64,000 nt of DNA from Pseudomonas beijingensis (GCF_030687295.1 NZ_CP117425.1:2112001-2176000), one strand, 5' to 3'. Shown: positions 8,101-15,890, counted from the stretch's first letter. The notes: generated by a model not told the origin, from the sequence alone. Program-made: numbers and translations.

Positions 8101-8398
8101 CGCCTTGCGCCTTTGCCTACAACTACGCCAGAATCCGCCGGCTTGTTCGCCTGGGGTTGCGTCGGTAGTTTGAGTCCTGTCACTGCTCATCAGTGATCGG
8201 GTTTAGTCGCCCAGGGTGAAACAGGTTGTGCAAGGCGTCATCCAGTCAGGATTCCCATCCTGCACTTGATGGTGGCTGTGCGCAGGGCGTCCTCGGACGC
8301 GCCGGTTTCTTGTTTCCCCGGTCGACTAACCTGCGTACAGCTGCCTCCCATCGTTTAGTCGCGAGCGGGTGATGGCTCCAACTACAGGAAGCAAGACG
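8101..8398 (+). ncRNA. Candidate structured leader RNA, copy A (upstream of DUF6124 gene)
   Basis: About 300 nt repeated almost unchanged at 10436-10735. It contains a hairpin (CACTG-CTCAT-CAGTG, about 8181-8195), box 1 GGGTTTAGTCGCCC (8199-8212), a stem-loop at 8287-8300, box 2 GGTCGACTAACC (8320-8331) and box 3 CGTTTAGTCGCG (8352-8363). Box 2 can pair with box 1 (9 bp, one bulge, then 2 bp) or with box 3 (7 bp), but not both, as in attenuators and riboswitches. The ribosome-binding site (AGGA, 8386) lies 23 nt after box 3. That this region is transcribed is an inference. Confidence 0.5.
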
Positions 8399-8752
8399 AT
8401 GGCAAAAGATACGCCGAATCCTCCTGAAACGAATGAACACGTCTCCCGTGCTCAGTCTGCCCGCAACAAGAAAATCGATGACGCTGCTACGCGAGCGTTG
8501 GATTACTACCTGAAGCCTAAGAGCGAAACGTCTGATAAGTCGGACTCCATTTTTCGGATTGATCCGGGTGTGGATTCTGAGTGTTTGCTTGCGAATCTCA
8601 GTGAGAATTTGGCTTCGGCGAATGCCATGATCAGTGATTTGGCGTTTGATCTGGATGGGTCGAGGCGGCGGGTTGCGATGGGGATTTTGCAGGTGATTGA
8701 GGTGAGTGAGCTGTTGGCGAATCGGGCTTTGGATATTGTTGAGGTGAGGTAG
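8399..8752 (+). CDS. DUF6124-type small protein, copy A
   Basis: 117 residues: a Pro/charged N-terminus (NPPETNEHVSRAQSARNKK), DDAATRALDYYL, then a helical C-terminal half (LLANLSENLASANAMISDLA, then MGILQVIEVSELLANRALD). It matches a family common and multicopy in Pseudomonas, which I recall as DUF6124 (relative of DUF3077); no function is known. AGGA precedes the ATG by 9 bases. The second half is nearly identical in DNA to copy B (10736-11095), and from about 8580 the sequence is visibly less GC-rich. A terminator follows. Confidence 0.75.
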   Translation: MAKDTPNPPETNEHVSRAQSARNKKIDDAATRALDYYLKPKSETSDKSDSIFRIDPGVDSECLLANLSENLASANAMISDLAFDLDGSRRRVAMGILQVIEVSELLANRALDIVEVR

Positions 8753-8775
8753 CGACTCAGTTACAGCGGTGTAAG

Positions 8776-8805
8776 AAAAAGGTCTTGTCTAACAAGGCCT
8801 TTTTC
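8776..8805. terminator. Bidirectional terminator
   Basis: AAAAAGGTCTTG - TCTAA - CAAGGCCTTTTT, a 12-bp stem with one G-U pair and A/T tracts on both sides. It serves the DUF6124 gene on the plus strand and the immunity gene on the minus strand. Confidence 0.8.
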
Positions 8806-8822
8806 AAAAATGCCCGCGTTCG

Positions 8823-9053
8823 TCATTCGAGGCAGACGATTTGAATGATGCGGTTATCACCATGAATGGTTGTGTGAGTCCACTCTTCTATGGTTTTTAT
8901 CTGCTGTGGTGACAGGTCGTAGACAAAGCAAAAATCTTCAGGCTTTGTCCAACCCATAAGTGCGGCCAATGGGTCCATGTATACGCTTGGGACTTCCACG
9001 GTCTGTATTAGCTCTTCGGTAGTCTGGTCAAAAATTTCAACGACGGGCTTCAT
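8823..9053 (-). CDS. Candidate bacteriocin immunity protein (DUF7683-like)
   Basis: 76 residues (MKPVVEIFDQTTEELIQTVE... ending QIVCLE), acidic, no signal peptide. The ATG overlaps the stop codon of the bacteriocin gene (ATGA), the usual arrangement of a nuclease bacteriocin with its cognate immunity protein. The N-terminal pattern V.E.FD..T..L resembles DUF7683 proteins near Pseudomonas pyocins; this is from memory. By position it should bind and neutralise the rRNase domain encoded just upstream. An upstream in-frame extension to 9173 is a shadow of the bacteriocin gene. Confidence 0.7.
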   Translation of the reverse strand: MKPVVEIFDQTTEELIQTVEVPSVYMDPLAALMGWTKPEDFCFVYDLSPQQIKTIEEWTHTTIHGDNRIIQIVCLE

Positions 9054-10243
9054 TTTTCTACTTTCCTTGTCGGATCGGCGGGTTTGGTTTGTTCCCCAGT
9101 TATTGGATCGAACTCGCCAAGGTGTTGACCTTGTTTTGTGTATAGCTCTACAGCGCCATGCTGTGAGTCCCATTCATAAATCTTGCCTTTACGATCCTTC
9201 CATCTCCGCCGTTTAACACCGCCGCCACGTACAAACGTTTTGGATGGAGCAATCTTAGCTTCTGGAAATGCTGGAAGCAGCGACGGGGGCTTGTAGTACT
9301 TATGATCCCCGGGAACACTCAAAATCACATAAACCGGCCGAATCCCCGAGTCCGCCGGGAACACCAGAATGAAATCCTTGTACTCCGGCGGATAGATTGG
9401 GTCGACGATGATGCTGTCGGCCACCGGCGTCGGCGGATAGATCCAAATAGGCGGCGCCTGGGGCGCCGATTCCAGCGCAGGAATGCCGAGGGTGTCAGCC
9501 GGATTGGTAGCCGGCGTCCAGATCAGTTCGATGCCATCCCCCAGGTCGGCAATGAACTGATCGGCTCGCGACGTGAACTGAACAACATCAACCATCTCCC
9601 AATCGGGATGCTGACCGGTATAGAAGCCATACCCCTTGAGACTGCCGTTGGCCTGCTGCTCGACGCTCAAGCGCATGCGGCTGCGGGCTTGCTTGAGGTC
9701 GCGTAACTGGTCTTCACTGTAAAGCGCGCTGTCGCCCAAATTGGACGGCCAGAGCAGGGCGACGATGCCGGTTAGCAGGGCAGCGCCGACGGTGCCGCCG
9801 GCAGCGGCAGCCGCGGAAGTTGCCGAACCGCCCAGCGCCAGCCGGCCCAAGTTAACCGGAACCGTGCCCGCACCAATCCGCTTGAGGGGGATGGCGCCGG
9901 ACGGGTCAGCGCTCCGACCGCCCAGCCACATGAGATCGCCGTACTGCTTGACCAGGTCCGCCGGGACGTAACCGTTGGGGTTGCTGTAATCGATGATGCC
10001 GTTGGGAAGTTTGCAGCTCTTGGCAAACACGCTTCCGGTTACGGTGGATAACGGCTTGTTAGCCACCGTGGCCCAACGCGCTTGTTCGTAGGCTGCTTGC
10101 CGGGCCAGCATGGCTTCATAAGCCTGCTGTAGCGCGTCGCGCTCGGCCAGTTCGCTGGCGCTCATGTCCCGATAAGTGAGGTGATGCCCGTCGCCGCCGG
10201 GCGGATTTCGGACCTGGGGAATGTCTTTTTTGCGTGTCGCCAC
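9050..10243 (-). CDS. S-type pyocin-like bacteriocin with colicin E3-type 16S rRNase domain
   Basis: 397 residues. The N-terminal ~110 residues are charged and helical (SASELAERDALQQAYEAMLA); a Gly/Ala-rich hydrophobic stretch lies at 134-166; the S-type pyocin translocation-like domain spans ~175-310; the cytotoxic domain is ~330-397. The last domain matches colicin E3: KIYEWDSQHG, GQHLGEFDP, and ADPTR near the end. Catalytic Asp359, His362 and Glu366 keep the E3 spacing (E3 Asp510, His513, Glu517), with Arg393 matching E3 Arg545. E3 cuts 16S rRNA at the decoding site. There is no obvious separate receptor-binding domain, so it is shorter than classical pyocins. The immunity gene follows with ATGA overlap. 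Confidence 0.88.
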   Translation of the reverse strand: MATRKKDIPQVRNPPGGDGHHLTYRDMSASELAERDALQQAYEAMLARQAAYEQARWATVANKPLSTVTGSVFAKSCKLPNGIIDYSNPNGYVPADLVKQYGDLMWLGGRSADPSGAIPLKRIGAGTVPVNLGRLALGGSATSAAAAAGGTVGAALLTGIVALLWPSNLGDSALYSEDQLRDLKQARSRMRLSVEQQANGSLKGYGFYTGQHPDWEMVDVVQFTSRADQFIADLGDGIELIWTPATNPADTLGIPALESAPQAPPIWIYPPTPVADSIIVDPIYPPEYKDFILVFPADSGIRPVYVILSVPGDHKYYKPPSLLPAFPEAKIAPSKTFVRGGGVKRRRWKDRKGKIYEWDSQHGAVELYTKQGQHLGEFDPITGEQTKPADPTRKVEK

Positions 10244-10330
10244 GTAGTGAATCTCGTCCGCTAAATGCAGCGCAGACGCTAACGCGGGAAGAGCGGGGCG
10301 CGATGTAGGAGGTTTCTTGAAGTGATCGTT

Positions 10331-10372
10331 CCGGTTTCCTCAATACAGGTAGGGCTGGCTATTGAGGACCGG
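10331..10372. repeat. Inverted repeat upstream of bacteriocin gene
   Basis: CCGGTTTCCTCAATA and TATTGAGGACCGG form a 13-15 bp imperfect palindrome with a 14-base loop, about 90 bp before the bacteriocin start. It could be an operator or a factor-independent terminator isolating the cassette. No LexA box was found by eye. Confidence 0.5.
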
Positions 10373-10435
10373 AGCAATCTGAAGCGTCAGATGGGGCTGT
10401 CAGTCACTGGGCAACCGCAACTCGCGAGCCGACGT

Positions 10436-10735
10436 CGCCTTGCGCCTTTGCCTACAACTACGCCAGAATCCGCCGGCTTGTTCGCCTTGGGCTGCGTCGG
10501 TAGTTTGGGACCTGTCACTGCTCATCAGTGATCGGGTTTAGTCGCCCGTCGTTGCTAAGTCGCTCAAGCGTCCATCAGTCAGGTATCCCCATCCCTGCAC
10601 TCGATGGTGGCTGTGCGCAGGGCGCCTCCGGGTGCGCCGATTTCTTAGCTCGTCGGTCGACTAACCTGCGTACAGCTGCCTCCCAATCGTTTAGTCGCGA
10701 GCGGGAAGTAGCCTCAACCAAAGAGAGCTAAGGCT
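10436..10735 (+). ncRNA. Candidate structured leader RNA, copy B (upstream of second DUF6124 gene)
   Basis: Second copy of the leader at 8101-8398. Boxes 1, 2 and 3 (10534-10547, 10655-10666, 10688-10699) are identical to copy A, while linkers differ by substitutions and indels. The small stem at 10622-10635 keeps its pairing although the sequence changed: a U-A pair in copy A (8290/8297) is C-G here (10625/10632), and one G-C became G-U. Conserved boxes, divergent linkers and a compensatory change favour a functional RNA fold. Confidence 0.5.
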
Positions 10736-11095
10736 ATGGTCAAAATTACACCGAATCCTCCAGTTACAGATGAACCCACATCCCGTGCCAAATCGGTTCG
10801 CAATAAAAAGCTCGACGACGCGGCCACCCGCGCGTTGGATTACTACCTGAAACCCAAGCCTAAGAGCGAAACGTCTGACAAGTCCGACTCCATTTTACGG
10901 ATTGATCCGGCTGTGGATTCTGAGTGTTTGCTGGCGAATCTCAGTGAGAATCTGGCTTCGGCCAATGCCATGATCAGTGATTTGGCGTTTGATCTGGATG
11001 GGTCGCGACGGCGTGTTGCGATGGGGATTTTACAGGTGATTGAGGTGAGTGAGCTGTTGGCGAATCGGGCTTTGGATATTGTTGAGGTGAGGTAG
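10736..11095 (+). CDS. DUF6124-type small protein, copy B
   Basis: 119 residues, differing from copy A mainly in the first 50 residues (VTDEPTSRAKSVRNKKLDD and an extra PK in the linker KPKPKSE). The C-terminal part is the same protein. Function is unknown. A leader-plus-gene unit duplicated around the bacteriocin cassette suggests a segmental duplication or an insertion between pre-existing copies. A strong intrinsic terminator follows. Confidence 0.75.
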   Translation: MVKITPNPPVTDEPTSRAKSVRNKKLDDAATRALDYYLKPKPKSETSDKSDSILRIDPAVDSECLLANLSENLASANAMISDLAFDLDGSRRRVAMGILQVIEVSELLANRALDIVEVR

Positions 11096-11126
11096 GGAAG
11101 CAGCGATACGTGCCGTCCGAACTGAG

Positions 11127-11154
11127 AAAGGTCTTGCTCAGCAAGACCTTTTTT
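11127..11154 (+). terminator. Intrinsic terminator after DUF6124 copy B
   Basis: AAAGGTCTTGC and GCAAGACCTTT form a perfect stem with a 2-4 base loop followed by TTT. Confidence 0.85.
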
Positions 11155-11178
11155 GTGTCCGAAGGAGACTTTTCGCTC

Positions 11179-11217
11179 CAGCGAACCCGAGCTTTACGCG
11201 GAGAGTTCGCTGTTTTT
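11179..11217 (+). terminator. Second hairpin with T-tract ahead of the defence genes
   Basis: CAGCGAAC and GTTCGCTG (8 bp, 18-base loop) are followed by TTTTT. It may back up the terminator at 11127 or insulate the downstream operon. Confidence 0.55.
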
Positions 11218-11338
11218 ACGCATGCGAGCCTTTTTTCTGTTAGCGGAAGTGCGGCAAGTTTTCGCAGAGCAAGGGTGGCGTTTTGCTGCTATACCTTGGT
11301 CGATCATATCGGTGCGGTGATAACAGGAGTCCAGTGCA

Positions 11339-12898
11339 ATGCACACCATAAGGAAAGTGGTAATTCAGAACTTCAAGAAATTCAAAACTCTCACGCTCGA
11401 TTTTGATTCTGAGAAGAATGTGCTGATTGGCAATAATGAGGTAGGAAAAAGTAGCATTTTGCTCGCTCTAGACCTCGCGCTCGGAGGGAGTCGCAACCGC
11501 ATTGAAACTCTGGGTGCAGAAACACTGCTCAACAAGGATTCTGTGAGCATCTTTCTTGCGGGGGAGAAGAGCTTCGCGAAACTACCTGAGCTGATAGTCG
11601 ACGTTTTTCTAGAGGAGGGGGATGACGAAAACCTCTATGGAACCAACAATGTTCACCAGCAAAAGACTGACGGTCTGCGCATGATCCTTGCGGTTATGGC
11701 CGAGTATGGCGAGGCGGTGCAAGCAATCTTGGCTGACGATAAACCGAACTTCCCATTCGAATATTACGCAGTGCGATTTGAAACGTTCGCCGGCAGACCC
11801 TACGCAGCATTCAACCGCCCCTTTAAGCACATGATGCTGGACGGTTCCCGTATCGATGGCGATTACGCATCTCGTGAATACACCCGAGCTGTGTACGCTT
11901 TCAACGCCCCCGTCGAAGACCGCTATAAACTTGAAAACCTGTATCGCCAAGGCAAGCATGCGTTTACGGGGCAGCATCTAGCAGGCCTCAACGCAGACCT
12001 TCCCGCGTATCAGTTTGACGTGCGTACTAGTGTCCGGTCGAATCTGGAAACCGACCTAATCATCACAGAAGACAATATTCCGCTTGAGCACCACGGGAAA
12101 GGAAGACAGTGCTTCATTAAAACCGAATTTGCGTTGAGCAAGCACAAGCAAGGTGGCTTAGATGTAATGCTCTTGGAGGAGCCTGAAAACCATCTCAGCC
12201 ATTCCTCTATGAAAGCACTCGTCGCAAAGCTGGAGGAGAACAAGAGCACACAGCTTTTCATCGCAACGCACAGCAGTCATATTTGTTCAAGGCTTGATCT
12301 TCGGCATGCCCTTTTGATCGGCCCGAATGCTGCTGGCTCACTTAAGGCTCTATCAGCCGAGACCGCAGAATTCTTCATGAAGGCCCCGGACAATAATGTT
12401 TTGGAGTTTGCGCTTTCGAAGAAGGTGATCTTGGTTGAAGGTGATGCCGAATTCATCCTTGTGGAGGATTTCTATAAGCAATGTACAAACGGGCGTCTAC
12501 CGCAGGCAGATGACGTCCATATAATCTCAATCGGCGGCACCAGCTTCAAAAGGTACATGGAGCTAGCCAACCTACTTGGAATTCGGGTAGCAGCCATACG
12601 GGACAATGACAAGAATTATCAGAAAAACTGCGTAGAAAACTACATTGACTTCACTTCGGATAATGCCAAAGTCTTTGCCGATAGAGACGATGACCGTTCA
12701 ACCTTCGAAATAGGCTTGCATAACGACAACCTGGAAACCTGCAAGACCGTCTTCGGGCCAGGCCGAAAAACCCTTTCACCTTTGGAGTACATGCTAGCCA
12801 ACAAAGCAGAAGCTGCGTTTGAGTTGCTTAAGGGAAAACCCGGTGAACTCACCGTTCCAGCCTACATCGTGGAGGCAATCAAATGGATAAACGAGTGA
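11339..12898 (+). CDS. OLD-family ATP-dependent endonuclease (GajA-like)
   Basis: 519 residues. The N-terminal SMC/ABC-type ATPase has Walker A GNNEVGKSS (31-39), a degenerate signature region (~250-258), Walker B VMLLEEPENHLS (276-287) and the switch histidine in ATHSSH (309-314). The C-terminal Toprim domain has VILVEGDAE (363-371, Glu367) and RDND (421-424), as in class 2 OLD nucleases such as GajA of the Gabija anti-phage system. AGGAG lies eight bases before the ATG. The next gene, a UvrD-like helicase, overlaps by 16 bases, the Gabija arrangement. Base composition is clearly AT-richer than the core genes, suggesting horizontal acquisition. Confidence 0.85.
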   Translation: MHTIRKVVIQNFKKFKTLTLDFDSEKNVLIGNNEVGKSSILLALDLALGGSRNRIETLGAETLLNKDSVSIFLAGEKSFAKLPELIVDVFLEEGDDENLYGTNNVHQQKTDGLRMILAVMAEYGEAVQAILADDKPNFPFEYYAVRFETFAGRPYAAFNRPFKHMMLDGSRIDGDYASREYTRAVYAFNAPVEDRYKLENLYRQGKHAFTGQHLAGLNADLPAYQFDVRTSVRSNLETDLIITEDNIPLEHHGKGRQCFIKTEFALSKHKQGGLDVMLLEEPENHLSHSSMKALVAKLEENKSTQLFIATHSSHICSRLDLRHALLIGPNAAGSLKALSAETAEFFMKAPDNNVLEFALSKKVILVEGDAEFILVEDFYKQCTNGRLPQADDVHIISIGGTSFKRYMELANLLGIRVAAIRDNDKNYQKNCVENYIDFTSDNAKVFADRDDDRSTFEIGLHNDNLETCKTVFGPGRKTLSPLEYMLANKAEAAFELLKGKPGELTVPAYIVEAIKWINE

Positions 12899-13917
12899 TC
12901 TTCGCTGTAGCAGGATCAGGCAAGACAACCCTGCTGGTGAACCGCCTGAGCCTGGAAAAGCGCGCGCTGATTGTCACCTATACGGAAAACAACTACCGCC
13001 ACTTGCGTGATAGCATCATTAAACGGTTCGGTCATGTCCCCAAAAATATAAACGTCCTTAGCTATTTCACATTCCTCCATAGCTTTTGCTATCGGCCCTT
13101 GCTGCAGATGCGCTTGGAAACTAGAGGGATTAGCTTCCGAATGCCGCACCCTCGAACATTGAAAATCAAACGCGATGATATGGCTTACTACACTAATAAA
13201 AGTGGAAATCTATATCACAACCGCTTAGCAAAACTTGTTGAGATCGAAGGGGCAATTCCTGACGTGATAGCGCGAATAGAGCGCTTTTATGATGAGTTTT
13301 ATGTCGACGAAGTCCAAGACCTAGCGGGCCATGACTTCAATCTGATGATGGCATTAGCGAAAGCTAAGATTGAAATTATGTTTGTAGGCGACTTCTACCA
13401 GCACACCTTCGACACTAGCCGTGATGGGAACGTGAATAGCTCTCTACACGTTGACATCGGCAAGTACGAAAAACATTTTCAAAAGGCGGGTATCACCGTC
13501 GACAAGGAGACATTGAGTCGGAGCTGGAGATGTGGTGTGACTGTGTGCGATTTTATTCGCGCACATTTGCAGATTGATATACAGTCACAACATACCTATG
13601 AAACCGAAATCATACCTCTGACCAATCAAGCGGATGCTAACACCGTGCATGCGGACGCTAGCGTTGTAAAGTTGTTCTATAAAGAGCATTACAAGTACGG
13701 GTGTGTGTCTAACAACTGGGGCGCCTGTAAGGGGCTAGATAACTATAACGATGTGTGCGTTGTACTGGGTAATAGTCATTGGAAGATCTATGAAAATTCC
13801 TCGCTTGATGCACTCCCCCCACAGACAAAAAACAAACTATATGTAGCATTTTCACGGGCGCGTGGGAGGCTGTATCTAGTGCCTGAAAAGTTGTTCAAAA
13901 CGTTCAAGGCTGTTTAA
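12883..13917 (+). CDS. Compact UvrD-like SF1 helicase (GajB-like)
   Basis: 344 residues holding all core SF1A motifs: Walker A AGSGKTT (10-16), motif II VDEVQD (141-146), motif III VGDFYQ (168-173), an arginine motif SRSWRCG (~212-218), motif V-like ACKGLDNYNDVCVV (281-294) and motif VI VAFSRARGRL (321-330). GajB helicases are near 490 residues, so the accessory 1B/2B domains seem reduced or missing. It starts inside the end of the OLD gene, so the pair is translated together. It probably acts with the nuclease in phage defence; this is an inference from family and context. Confidence 0.82.
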   Translation: MDKRVIFAVAGSGKTTLLVNRLSLEKRALIVTYTENNYRHLRDSIIKRFGHVPKNINVLSYFTFLHSFCYRPLLQMRLETRGISFRMPHPRTLKIKRDDMAYYTNKSGNLYHNRLAKLVEIEGAIPDVIARIERFYDEFYVDEVQDLAGHDFNLMMALAKAKIEIMFVGDFYQHTFDTSRDGNVNSSLHVDIGKYEKHFQKAGITVDKETLSRSWRCGVTVCDFIRAHLQIDIQSQHTYETEIIPLTNQADANTVHADASVVKLFYKEHYKYGCVSNNWGACKGLDNYNDVCVVLGNSHWKIYENSSLDALPPQTKNKLYVAFSRARGRLYLVPEKLFKTFKAV

Positions 13918-14394
13918 GTTGGGTCGTGAGCCCTCAGGTGCAAAAAAAAACTGAAGGCGCAGGGTTTATCTCTTTGGCGGAAAACCAGTCTGTTTTCATT
14001 CTAGTTGTTAACGGGCTATTAGCTTTGTTGTTGAGGTTGTATTTGAGTGTGGAGTTGAATTTCTGAGTAGTGATTGAGGATAAAGCTGCATAGTTGCTAA
14101 CTTGTTGTCTTGTCTCATCTGATTATGAATGGCTCAGATATTGAACGCCGCGGTGTATGGTGTGCGGCGGTTGTCGTACTGCTATTTATTATAACATTTG
14201 CAAATTCAATTATTTGCGATCAAGTTGCTTTGTTGGTTGATACGATTATCACGGGTTGGAGCCGCCCCAGAGCTGGTTCTGAGCTGGATCCGCGATCGAG
14301 CACTTGTGTTTTTTGACTGACCTAAGCAATCATACACAGCTCAAAATGGCTTAAGCTCGGCAGAGCTAGCCGTGGTCCTATAAGGTGGAAGGTT
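13918..14394. other. AT-rich spacer between the helicase and nuclease genes
   Basis: About 480 bp with many T-runs and no convincing gene. A 68-codon frame from TTG 14110 (or ATG 14125) has a hydrophobic stretch but no ribosome-binding site. The spacer probably holds the terminator of the helicase operon and the promoter of the next gene. Confidence 0.5.
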
Positions 14395-15156
14395 ATGATA
14401 TTTAGCCCGTTCAATGCAGAAGACCTGGCAGCTGCCGCGGTAGATGCCCTGAAAGTGCGGGGAGACGCACGTGCGATTGCCGTAGTTGTGGCGGGTGATT
14501 GCAAAGTTGATTTGTCAGGCTCGGATTTTGGGATTAACTATTGGCAGTTTTTTATTTCTCTACCCGTACAACTTTTCTATGCAATGTCAGACGACGAGCG
14601 TAAGGCAACAGAAGCTTCTATAGCTGAGGTGATTACTCCTTTCTACTCCACAACACCGAGTGACTCTTCTGATGGAGTAATTATTGCCCCAAGAGTAGGG
14701 GAGGCGGTACATGGGTGGCGTGAAGAGGCTATGCGTTACGTGAAGGGGGATGGGGTAACAAACCAAGGTAGGGTGCGTAGCGATAATATTGCCTCGCAGC
14801 AACACCAGGGGCTACTTTTTCGGTCACAAGCAGAAGTCACGCTTTTCAAGGCCCTAACTAAAGCTCGGCTTCCGGTAGCACCTCTTCCAGTATTTGTTAG
14901 GATTGGAAATACTTACAATCGACTTGAACCTGATTTTGTAGTGGTTTATAAAGGGCTAACCTTTGTTGTTGAGGTTGATGGAGACACTTACCACACTGAG
15001 CTACCTGCAGAGGCGGATAAGCGTTTAGTTCCGTTGACATATGAGGGCGTGGAAGTAAGGCGAATTAGGGCAGCAGAGCTAGGCTCGGATGCTCAGGCGG
15101 ATTCAGTCGTAAAGGAACTGATCGATTTTATGGCTCGGCGTAAGGCATCCCGCTGA
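14395..15156 (+). CDS. DUF559/Vsr-like PD-(D/E)XK nuclease-fold protein
   Basis: 253 residues. The N-terminal ~130 residues are unrecognised. The C-terminal part fits the DUF559 nuclease fold: Glu147 in RSQAE, EPDFVV at 178-183 (Asp180), and VVEVDGDTYH at 191-200 (Glu193, Asp195, His200), followed by DKRLVPLTYEGVEVRRI, the usual D-x-x-R...L...G..V.R pattern. A ribosome-binding site (AAGGTGG) precedes the ATG. It lies in the same AT-rich block as the OLD/helicase pair and may be another defence nuclease, but the 480-bp gap argues for separate transcription. Confidence 0.72.
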   Translation: MIFSPFNAEDLAAAAVDALKVRGDARAIAVVVAGDCKVDLSGSDFGINYWQFFISLPVQLFYAMSDDERKATEASIAEVITPFYSTTPSDSSDGVIIAPRVGEAVHGWREEAMRYVKGDGVTNQGRVRSDNIASQQHQGLLFRSQAEVTLFKALTKARLPVAPLPVFVRIGNTYNRLEPDFVVVYKGLTFVVEVDGDTYHTELPAEADKRLVPLTYEGVEVRRIRAAELGSDAQADSVVKELIDFMARRKASR

Positions 15157-15324
15157 GTAGGTCTACGCTAAAGAGTTTTATCGACTGAAAAGGGGCGGGG
15201 CTATTTTTTTGCTGACAATAAAACTGTTCCCTTTTTTTCTTTTTTAAACAGTTATTACCTTTCTATTAGAGAATGGATGACCAGCCTCCATAGACTCTAA
15301 CCGCTGGATTCACTGCTCGCCCAC

Positions 15325-15654
15325 TCATCGAATATCCCTCAAGTAGTCTCTGAGTACAGTGAGTGGCTTATCAAGCTGGGTCATCATTTGCGCCGCGCTA
15401 AAGGCCAAAGCCAGACGATATAGCTCCCGCCCCAACACCGTGTCCACCCCGCCAACCGCCCCCAACGCCAAATCCAAACACCGACCAATCTCCCCCTGAA
15501 TCCCAGCCACATCCCCCCGCCGCACCAACAACCCAAAAACCTCCCGATCACAACCCCCCATCAACGGGTCATCCCGCAGAATCGGGCTGTGACCTTCCGT
15601 CTCATAAGCCAGCTTGAGCGAGTAGAGAGCAACCGATTCCAGCAGCAATTCCAT
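15325..15654 (-). CDS. Hypothetical helical protein
   Basis: 109 residues, mainly helical, with no membrane segment or known motif (MELLLESVALYSLKLAYE..., ELYRLALAFSAAQMMTQ). AAGGAT precedes the ATG at good spacing, which supports it being translated. Not recognised. The gap between the DUF559 gene and this one (15157-15324) holds T-rich sequence without a gene. Confidence 0.55.
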   Translation of the reverse strand: MELLLESVALYSLKLAYETEGHSPILRDDPLMGGCDREVFGLLVRRGDVAGIQGEIGRCLDLALGAVGGVDTVLGRELYRLALAFSAAQMMTQLDKPLTVLRDYLRDIR

Positions 15655-15762
15655 GGGGTGAAATCCTTAGTGACTAGGTGAGGAGGGTGGAGTTGGGTTG
15701 ATGGTTTATGCCTTGGCCGTGGCAACTCGGAGTATGGGCGGGGGTGATGGCTTTTTTGTGAG

Positions 15763-15890
15763 CGCTTTGCGCTCAAGCGGGAGCAAGCTCCCTCGCCACG
15801 GGTTCTTACTGGCCACAGATTCTTCCTTGCCACAGGTTTGGTATTTGGGGCCGCTTCACGGCCCAGCGGGGATAAATCCCCTCGCCACAA
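15763..15890. repeat. REP elements, two subtypes
   Basis: GGGAGCAAGCTCCCTCGCC (from 15779) and a variant, GGGGATAAATCCCCTCGCC with a preceding GCCGCTTCACGGC hairpin (15850-15890). They fill the gap between the hypothetical gene and tRNA-Leu. Confidence 0.75.

Noticed and set aside
14110..14316. 68-codon frame with a hydrophobic stretch in the spacer between helicase and DUF559 genes
   Set aside because: No ribosome-binding site, low-complexity T-rich DNA, not recognised; too weak to call a gene.
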